Assembly (NCBI GenBank): GCA_015227615.1
Contig: JAALGZ010000046.1
Location: forward strand, 62,001-126,000
From: Labyrinthula sp. Ha
Lineage: Eukaryota; Sar; Bigyra; Labyrinthulida; Labyrinthulaceae
Length of the DNA stretch: 64,000 nt
Direction: 5' to 3'
In this document: positions 55,351 to 64,000 of the stretch, in pieces
How positions within the stretch are numbered: position 1 is the first letter of the stretch
Layout of the letters: every line of letters begins with the position of its first letter
Notes under the pieces: model-generated
What the model was told of the DNA's origin: nothing
The model's database searches: none
What the model saw: the letters and a program-made list of their open reading frames with translations, nothing else
Made by a program: the position numbers and the translations under genes

Positions 55351-58300
55351 TAAAAATATGCAAAGGTTTCGGTTAATGATACCTTCGAAATTAATTTATT
55401 CTGAATTTACTGGTGTAACTGGAATTCAATTTGATAATCTATGCTTAGCTTTTCCAGGTGACTTTTTTAATAATTGTCGGGAGTTTCACACTTGTGCGAA
55501 TGGCCAATTTATATAGAACCAATATATGGTTATTTTTTATTTACGTCAACATACTTAAGGCTAGGTGTTGATATATTCTAATTATTTTCCACTCTAGTTA
55601 TTTCTAAAATAGACTTGAACAATTTCGGTGCCACCAGTTTTCCAAAAATATTTATCGAATTCAAAGGTTTATTGATATATGCCAACTTTCATTTTGTCAT
55701 CTTAAGGAATTTTCTTGCAAAAAATACTTCATTGACATATTCCTGGCTCTAAACAACATATTTTCCAAACCATCAACTTAATCTTACAAACATTATCCCA
55801 CTAAATCATGAAGTTTCTTTTCACGAACTTCATAAATGTAGTAAGATGCTCTAAGCACAAAGCTGTGTTCATACTTCTCGCTAGACCAACTGTTTCCTCC
55901 TCTAATTTTCTATCAGATATTGTCTGTTTTTTCAGTTTTCTGTGCAACTGGGAACTAATTCAACAGAATAATGGGTATTTCGATATAACTATTATCCCAA
56001 ATCAGAGTTTCCAACTCGAATCTCTTTGGAAGAGAGATTTATTTCCCTCCGTCAGATTTTTTGTCTCTAGTATTCTATATTTTGAGCTGATTGACTATGC
56101 TAAAACTTGTTCGCTGCATAGATGTGTTTTTATTTAGTTCAGTGCCTAAAACACCTAGTCCTCTTATGATATAACCTATATCTGGTTTGAAACTTTTCGA
56201 GATATGTAATAAACACCCGACAGTGTGTGGAAACAGATTTGTTTTCTTTGGAAACCCTGACCTCTCAAAGCAATGATTTGTTATATGTGGAGCCCCAAGG
56301 ACTCTGTTGTTTTCCATTGAAAATGTATCGTTTAATTCTTCGATGCACTTCTGCCTTCCCAGATATATTGATATTTTTGGGTTTTTAATCTCTTATCCCA
56401 AGTACCTACTACAATCTTTTGCTACTTTGATATTGTAAACCTCGCAAATTATCCCTAACTTTTTTTACCTAAAGATGCCACTTTGAAGAAATTTAATATT
56501 GTGAATATAGACCAAGACAGAAACAAGCTATTGGCCTCCCATTGGAAGTATATAAAGTGTCCTTTCGACTAAATATCAACCAAAGTTTCCTTTTTGAATA
56601 TATCTTCCAAGTCGTTGTATAATGCCTTATACAGTTTTCTCAATCCATAAATTTCACGGCTATTTTTTCATACGAAGGAAGGTCTAGATGCATAGTATCT
56701 CTTATTTTGTCGATAATGTTTCGTAGAAGATAACTTGTTGTTAAGAAAAAGATAGTTTATATTCAACAGAAACAAGTTAAATTGGAAGTTGACCGCGTGG
56801 AAAAAGAAGAAGTATTTTTTTCTTACCCAAATCCCGGTGATATGGACCCATTGATAACAATTTTTTCCTTTTGCAACGAAATGGGATTTCACTATCTTAT
56901 ATTTTAGGATAATGTCTTCCTTGATGAACAGGATTCAACCAACTTGTAGACCTAGAGTTCTATGGTAGCATATTTTAGTGCTATTTTTCTCTTTTGGATA
57001 TGTTCAAGAACTTGTTGTATTCCTTCGTATATATATTTATTCCCACTCACTGCGGTCGTTGCAGTATCCGATATCATGATATGAGTGTGGGTTTCCTATT
57101 TTTTTACTGTAGTTGCACCGAAAGTACCTTCTAAAGGCATTTATTCTAGCTCTATAACTCTTAACAATATTTTATAAAACTGGGCTCAACACAAACCATG
57201 TTGGTGTTTTAGATTTTCTTGAGGCTTTATGTATCCAATGCTACACTGCTTCATGACTATTTTAATTTTCAGGTGCTTTTGAAAGCAGTTTATGGATCTC
57301 CATCTTTAACTTCGAGTAAATCCGCCATAGTTGTTTTATTTTTTGTTTTCTTTGTCATGTTCTCTTGTTGAAACTTTGGGTATAAATTCAATCTCGTTTT
57401 TTGCTGTCTAAGAATCTCATTTTCAATTGTTACTTTGAAACTTCTAGACCTAAATATGATTACGAAGTTTATGACAATTACTATATCACTAGAGTTCCTA
57501 CCCGCTATTAAATTTTCCTCGGTTATCCAAGAATGTCACGGATTTCTTACTTCCTTTGCCCTGGGTAATACTATGCCACTTGTTTTCATTATAGCAGTAT
57601 TAGTTCTGACCATAAATGAATTGTGGTTTTAAATCTGGTTTCATATCGTATACCAATATTCATGGAGTTTGAACTTGATCTGTAATTGAAACAATATTAA
57701 ATGTTCTGACTGCATGCAGTACAGCTTGCGCGCAAAGCATATTAGAGAGTTTCGCTTGTATCATCAAAACTATTATTCTTGTAATAACCATTTGATCCGT
57801 CTTTTCCATAATCCTGTTGGAATATGTGGTACTGACCGGTGAATAAAATTTTTTGTTGCATTCTTTTCTAGGTACTCAATCATCGTTGTATCTTTGAACT
57901 ATGTTTGATGATCCATATATAGCTTATAAACGCTGTGCTGGGAGAAATTCTTAATTTGTTTAATATCCTGGCCAGCTGACTGGATAATTCTGCTTCTATA
58001 GTTATAGTTTTAGGATGGCTTAAATTTCTAATAGTTGCCAATGTACCACAGAAAGCATTTTTCTCAACTCTCACCAAGTGTATCCATTTGAAGCGTATTA
58101 TAATATCTGGTTGGTAATTGCATTTCTTCTATTTTTGTTCAGTTTTCACAGATTTTTTTCTTTTGAGCACTTGCTTTCGAGTATTACTCACAACCTTATA
58201 ATCCATCATATCATATTCTACACTTTTCTAGTGTAGTCGCATACATTTCAGTAAACCCTGGTTTGGGTGTGGAAATAAGGAGTGCCAATGATATTATCCA

Positions 58301-59450
58301 TGAAGGATTTTGATAATAGATATCGGTCACACCTGTATTTTTATATGTTGCAATGGGTCTTTGTTGAGCTGAACACATTTTATTCTGTATAATTTGGCTT
58401 TGCAGCTTGTGCTTTTAGATGCTTACGACAACGTTACTTGGCTATTTTTTAATTACTATGAGTGCCAATGGTTTTGGTGGAAGTAGCATAAATATGTTGT
58501 TGAATGTATAGAGTATTTCACTATCGATTTCTATATATTTGTTTGCTAATATTCGGGATATGCTCCTCTACATTAATTAAAATGACCATATTTTGTATTA
58601 TAGTTCCCACGCTGCGGATTTATTGAACCATATGATTTATAGTTTGATATGTGTTTGCTCCAGTGTCGATAAAAATTGTTTTTGTTCCACTTGACTGTTT
58701 TCCTCATAGGAAAAAGATGGCACTGCTTGTTGCAATAATTTTTTATATTTCCTTTTTACTTGAGTCTTGTTCGCTAGAATGCTCATCACTTTGAGCCCGT
58801 CTGCAATCTTGAAACTAAATTTATTGATATCTAAATCACTCTTATTTTTTTTGGTTTTTATATTTTTACAATTTTTTCTTTCTTCTTATATATTTCTTTT
58901 AAATTGACTGAGTTTATCATCTACACACTTGTTTTTTTACTTGAGTATGCCGGTAACTTTTGCGTACATGCTTATGCGTTTCCTCTATAATTTCTGGTTT
59001 GAGGAAAATTGAAAAGCAAAACATACAAAAATTGTTATTCTTTTCTTTATAAATTGGTTCTTTTTGCTGATTCTCATTTACCTGTATGTGCATTAAGTTA
59101 GCTTTGATATCTTCGTCTGTTTTGTAATCTGCGTCACTGTGTCCAAATCTATGGCATTTGATACACCGTAGAACTACATGGTTTGCTCTCACATGAACGT
59201 ACTTCCCATAGTTAACGCAACTTGGCTATCTTTATTGTTGCAATCTTTTAAAGTATATACCTTTAAAAAACTATTTTCTATGCTCTCGGCTATTACCTCT
59301 GTAATAGTTTCTCCGGGAACCACTATACTTTGCACCGTGGAATCTTTTGGCTAGATATACTATTGTCCAGTTTTCGCTCTCTGAATAGGTGAATTTGAGA
59401 GTTTTGTGAACATAAAATAAGGAACTATTCAGGTTCAACAGCACTTTGAA
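55350..59450 (-). mobile_element. Ty1/copia-like fossil (right arm)
   Basis: Reverse-strand partner of the 22.4-26.7 kb fossil. A gag-type zinc-knuckle remnant (CIKCHRFGHSDAD) lies near 59,120-59,160, an RT start with KSHFVAKGK near 56,865-56,890, and an RNase H end near 55,810-55,900. It is broken many times. It was present before the arms duplicated. LTRs were not identified, so the limits are approximate. Confidence 0.6.
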
Positions 59451-61407
59451 CATATCTACCTTTTGAACTTGCTAACCTCGGCAAACCATCTATGTTACCA
59501 TGATTACTGATCTTTTGATCTAATATTGTAAATTTATGAAGTGTTGTCTCCTAAAATTCACGTTTCTAAACTGAAGTAGCTCCCTTGGGATGAGGAAGAA
59601 GATACATGGGTTTATAGAGTTTGCACTTGTTCTCTACCTTATACATTACTTTTAACAAGACCAGGATCGTCATTGCATTCGCTCCATCTAAAATTCTCTC
59701 TACCATCACAACAGAAACTCGATCTATAATAATTGCAAGAATCTCCTGATTGTTCGTTTGTTGTTTTGAAATACAGGTGGGGTTTGTCTTTTTCTGTAAA
59801 GCTTCAATCCTTAGAGAATAAGATATTTAAATTTGGTGCCCATATCTTTTCTGCGAGGGTGGATTTGAAACTGTTAGCTCAAATACTGTATACTTATTTC
59901 TTCTTCAGGGGTTTTATATTGTCGTCTTTTGTCATTTTTTTATTATTTATATTTTCTTCCTACTGTTATCTGTTTTCTTACTTGTGAAGTCTCTTAACCT
60001 GTTATTCTTTGCTAAACTTTTCCAAGTATTTCTCTTAATAATTATTTGTTTCTCCAGAGTTGCGCAAATATACCTATTTATACCAAAACTATATATAACT
60101 CTATTCTCTTGTCATCAACAATATATAATAAACAAACACTAGAAAATAATTACTCTGATCACCAATCTTTCAAATCATTATAGGTGCTAAAAATGAGGAT
60201 GTCAACGACAAGATTGTAGTAATATACAAAGATTAGGATACAGCTCTTACTAGGAAAATTATAGTAGATAATATGAAGACTATTTCAAAAGCCTAAAAAG
60301 GGTTGCTTGGATGAAATTCACAAGAAGTTTAGTTTGTATGAAAGGTTAGAGATCTAGAGAATAACTGAGTAAAACTGACTTTCCGAGGAAGGTTGTAATG
60401 ATTAAACTAAGATAATTGATATTATAGAACTAAATCAAAGGAATCTTGGATCAAGATTTGGGCGAGATGATTGAGTGAAAAAAAAATTGAGAGAATAGAA
60501 GAAAATTATATAGCTTTATAGTCATTTCAGGTCATAAAGAAAATGAAAGGGTTTTTGAGTGCTATAGTAAGGCAAAAAAAGCTTTGCATATTATTTAGCT
60601 GTACACTGTATTTTATTGTTTATGTTTTCTCTTTAACTATTCTTGTAACAATTTATTGAAGAGTTATGCTTGATTTACAAAAGACTATTCATTTTCATGA
60701 TTCTTATGAAGAGTGGAATAAAAATTCTTCACTTCAGAAAATTGTCTAATTTACAATACAAAAACTCTCTTACTCTTCTCTTGACCAATATGAAGTGTTT
60801 TTCTATTGTCCTCAATAAAGTTACTGTAATTTTAAGAATAAAAGCCAAAAGTGAGATGCTCCTTAATTCTTGAAGTCTGTGTTGCTAAAGTATTTTAAAA
60901 CATAAGATATAGTTTCTTGTGGAAGATATTCAAATGTGTGATTTTAATGCTTGCAATACTTTTTGGATGAGAATCTTTTACAGGAATTTTTTGTATACTA
61001 GTTTTCTGCATCAAGTAAAATCTAGTTTGAACACAGACGGATTCATTAGAATGAAAATCAATAAAGACAAATTTGTTTTCTTAGATAACTTCAGAGTTTT
61101 AATTTTCTTCAGAAGATGGACTAAGATCGGAATCTAAATCTGGGTGGTTTTTTTCTTTTAGTATTGTATAATTATTTTTTGTTAATTTTGAACTTTTCAA
61201 CTTATGGGATCAAGAAGTTAAATTTCATACCAAGAATAAAGAGAAAAGAAAGAGTTGCAATTGGGAATTATACTTAACTCTTTAGCTTAAAAAGGTAAAT
61301 CATATAAACCATAAGTTTAACTTTATCTTTTACTATTTGATACAGAGGGATTAAGGAAAATAATTCAGTTTTTTTGTTCTCTTAACCATACTTTCTAAAT
61401 AACCAGC
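59451..61407. other. Duplicated intergenic DNA downstream of the right Roco gene
   Basis: Counterpart of about 20,940-22,700. AT-rich, without a supportable gene. It is conserved enough with the left arm to align by eye, for example the region near 61,000-61,140. Confidence 0.4.
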
Positions 61408-63964
61408 TCAGAAATAATAACTATACTTCTCTTCAATTTCTTGTTCAAAAGTATTTTCTTCTTCAACTATATTTTGAATTTTAGTCCATAATAAACTATT
61501 TATTTCATATCCAATATAATTCAATACTATTTTATTTTCTTCCACAAAATAAATATCCAAAATATTCTCTACTGAAAAAATAAACCTTGCAAAATATTTG
61601 AATATATGTGATTCAACTATATTATTATCTTCAAGAAACAAAGAGATAATTTTAACATATGTAGCTGTGGTGATGGGAGAAACAAAGTTTATTACTTTCT
61701 TGTTTCCTTTCAATGCTTTCAACTTTTTATCTTTTCCTTCAGGAAGTAATTCAGGAACAATAAAACTATTTTTTTCTCTTGGATCTGCAAATAAAATTAA
61801 ACTATGTAAAGCTAAACTTAAAACATATTCTCTTTCTTTTTTTGTATATTGTTTTAATAAAACTTCAAATAAATCTTTTCTTATTATTCCAGTATCAATA
61901 TATTTTCTATAATTTGAAAATACTTTTTTATTTGTTCTAAAAGCAAGTTGATGAAAACTTTCATCACGAATAAAACTTCCCAAAGCTTGAGCTAAAAAAG
62001 AAGGTGCAAAAAATATAAAATTTTCACTTTCAGATAAATTTATATCTTTGAAATAAGAAATAATTCCTTCTTTAGAATATATTTCTAACATTTCTTCCAT
62101 TTCTTCTTCAGAAAAGTTACATTTTTTAGCTTTTAGTTTAAACTTTTGAACTGTCATATAACTTGATTCTTCTCGACAATTATCCAAAAATAATACATAA
62201 ACAGATTTAATCTGTTTACTTGGGTTTAATAAGTTGTTTAACTTTGAGCCATACCTATATATGGTCATTAACTCCTTTTTTATTACATTCTCACGACTCT
62301 TATTAGAATCTACAGCATTTTCAACAGGAAAGAAAATAGTTTCTATATCTTCAATAATAGTTAAATTCCCAGAAAGTTCAGAAAGAAAGGATTCAAACTT
62401 ATAATTTATATTCTCAAGTGTTTTATTTTTCTTTAAAAAAGTATTTAAAAAAGTTCCAATAAATAAAACAGGTGCTTTTGGAGAATTTCTTAAAATACTT
62501 GTACACCAAAATTTTAGTCTAAATAAATCTTTTTCTTTTAACTTTGTCATATTGAAAACAACTAAATAAAAGGCTTTCTTATTCATAAAAATATGATGAA
62601 CAGACGAAAAAACTTCTTGTCCACCAAAATCATAAACACGAAAAAAAGTATCATAAGTTCTGAAATGTGAAAAGAAAGGTTCTATTGTATATTGTTCAAC
62701 AAAACTTTTTTCTCCTATAGTTCTTGTAATCAACTCATCTTCAAAATCTAAGTTATATTTTGACTTCTCTTGAACTTCATCTTTAATAAAATATTTAATA
62801 TTCAACATATTCTTCACTCTTTGAACAGTATGATCATATTTTGTAAGTGGTTTAAACTTATTCCCAACGTGGTTAACTTGAAATATTTGATAATCTTCCA
62901 AAACTAAAGTAGATTGTGTTTCTTTTTGAAAACTTTTTCCAGATAAGTTTCTTAATAAAGAAGTTTTTCCAGTTCTTCCATCACCTAAAAATAAAACTAA
63001 ACTAAATAAAATACCCATAAGAATAACTGGAACTTCTTTTAACTCTTCATACTTTTCATATTGACTTTGTAAAGCAAAATGAACAAGTTTTTTTAACATT
63101 TTAGTTTTCCCTTCAGGTTCAATAAAACTTCCATAAACTTGAAGACCAAGAATAGAAGGATGTGAATCAACTATTTCTTGTAACTCAATAATATCTTCTT
63201 CTAATCGCTTTTTGGATCCGAAAAATTCAGAATATATTAAAATTTTTATTCTTGTATTAGTTTTCAACAAGTTTTTTATAGCTGAAATAATAACTTTATC
63301 TTGAACATCTTCATAAATACTAAATACTCAATATTTTAATAAGAAATACCTTATTTTTAAAATAGTCTTATTAAAAGATAAACTTTTAAATATATTTGAC
63401 ATATATTTTGCACTGAATTTGTTTTGATATAGTCTAAATAATAATATAAAATATTTATACTCTACATCTTTTATATTGATTGATTTTAATAAACTGCAAA
63501 AAGAACTCACTTCAGGAATATTACAATAAGAAAAACTAAACTAAACGTATTAAAAAATATATACTCCAATTTATCCAATTTTAAATTTTTAAGTTTTTTA
63601 AGGTTTTTAAAGTTCTTTTTACTGAATCTGCAAAACTCAAAACTAAAGTCAAGAAAAGAAAACAAAATACCTCAAATATTTCACAGCTGGAAAACAGAGA
63701 ATAAATCTTACAGATATAGATTCGATAGCATCAAAGGGACAGTAGTCAAACCTGGCATAAAGAGAAAAGAATATAGAATACGATATAGAAGACACTTCTT
63801 TATCTGGTTGGAACCCTTTTACAAACTCTTCTATCTCCCTTTTGAACTTGTTTGGGTTTCCATGATGCTTTCCCCTTTGATTAATTAAGTTAATTGAGAT
63901 ACCATATAATTCTAAAGGATGTTTTATCATCTCTTTCTTCATATTGTTCTTTGATTGAGTTCAT
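61408..63964 (-). CDS. Roco family protein (LRR-ROC-COR GTPase), complete copy
   Basis: Eight exons by frame and comparison with the left copy: 63,964-63,903, 63,874-63,782, 63,751-63,671, 63,627-63,565, 63,493-63,461, 63,433-63,350, 63,319-63,015, 62,984-61,408. They give 765 aa. Introns are 28, 30, 43, 71, 27, 30 and 30 nt. The last intron (62,985-63,014) has no stop and keeps frame; removing it restores a normal GTPase start, VILMGDGRTGKTSLL. Residues about 30-230 are leucine-rich-repeat-like (for example FPAVKYLRFSKKNFKNLKKL). ROC follows, with the P-loop and DFGGQEVFSSVHHIF (switch II), but without a standard NKxD box (FIGTFLN instead). COR occupies about 490-700. There is no kinase domain. 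Roco proteins are GTP-dependent signalling switches in the cytosol; partners are unknown. The ATG at 63,940-63,942 is an alternative start, but the chosen one also exists in the left copy. Confidence 0.82.
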
Positions 63965-64000
63965 TTTGTTTTTTTTTGTTTGTTTTTGTACTTTTAGTAC

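Larger units (their letters stand above)
52190..64000. repeat. Right arm of the ~12-kb inverted repeat
   Basis: Reverse-complement partner of 9136-9310 plus 18,487-30,150. It contains, from the outside in, the complete Roco copy, duplicated intergenic DNA, the copia-like fossil, and a third dispersed-repeat copy at about 52,200-52,750. It lacks the LTR retroelement, so it gives the empty-site sequence for that insertion. The arm runs off the end of the window. Confidence 0.8.

Noticed and set aside
61408-63270. Roco gene as a single 620-aa exon starting at 63,270
   Set aside because: The first codon is TTG, and upstream exons joined by 27-71-nt introns extend the protein in frame to an ATG at 63,964. 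The left copy shows the same pattern.
63513-63560. Extra micro-exon between Roco exons 4 and 5
   Set aside because: The 11-16-nt candidates break the reading phase, whereas a single 71-nt intron joins the flanking exons in frame.
1-64000. Non-standard genetic code (ciliate-like, suggested by the tiny introns)
   Set aside because: Conserved genes end at TAG (RAD51), TAA (PCC1, WDR90-like) and TGA (Roco, RGS), and no in-frame stop needs to be read as an amino acid once introns are removed.
1-64000. CRISPR arrays, rRNA genes or tRNA genes
   Set aside because: No regularly spaced repeats, rRNA core sequences or clear tRNA box A/B pairs were noticed by eye. A tRNA scan would be needed to exclude single tRNAs.

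Overview
The window is nuclear DNA of an AT-rich protist. The evidence is spliced RAD51, WDR90/POC16-like, PCC1 and Roco genes, an LTR retroelement, and hAT and Ty1/copia-like remnants. TAA, TAG and TGA all serve as ordinary stops, so the code is standard. Most introns that can be fixed by reading frame and protein homology are only 27-32 nt long. A WDR90/POC16-like gene suggests a lineage with centrioles or flagella. I cannot name the organism from the sequence; a small-genome heterotrophic or parasitic protist (for example a rhizarian) is only a guess.

Layout. (1) 1-6.4 kb is a visibly more GC-rich, heavily broken Ty3/gypsy-type fossil on the + strand whose 3' part still resembles an MT-A70 (METTL3-like) adenine methyltransferase. 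(2) 6.4-9.2 kb is AT-rich DNA with a dispersed repeat and a hAT remnant. (3) 9.3-18.5 kb is a whole-looking LTR retroelement on the - strand with one 2,653-codon ORF. In order it encodes a gag-like region, zinc knuckle, RT, RNase H, integrase, chromodomain, SANT/Myb, retropepsin and MT-A70 methyltransferase. It sits, with a 5-bp target duplication, inside an exon of a Roco gene copy. (4) 18.5-30.2 kb and 52.2-64.0 kb are the two arms of a roughly 12-kb imperfect inverted repeat. Each arm carries a Roco-family (LRR-ROC-COR) gene copy and a copia-like fossil. The right Roco copy is open over eight exons (765 aa). The left one is split by the retroelement and also frameshifted. (5) Between the arms, 30.2-52.2 kb holds a hAT remnant and two small host-gene islands separated by AT-rich DNA without recognisable genes.

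The first island (35.5-39.9 kb) is very compact. PCC1 (KEOPS subunit) and a CFA20/WD40 protein like WDR90 lie on the same strand about 15 bp apart. An RPA14-like OB-fold protein is divergent from PCC1 across 76 bp. An RGS-domain protein converges on it 45 bp away. The second island (46.2-49.5 kb) has an RGG-rich ALYREF/CHTOP-like protein head-to-head with RAD51, then a coiled-coil protein convergent with RAD51 at 49 bp, then a small membrane protein.

The most striking observation is the pairing of a Ty3-like retroelement with an MT-A70 adenine methyltransferase plus chromatin-reader domains, seen in both the young element and the old GC-rich fossil. The protease lies downstream of integrase in the young element but upstream of RT in the fossil.
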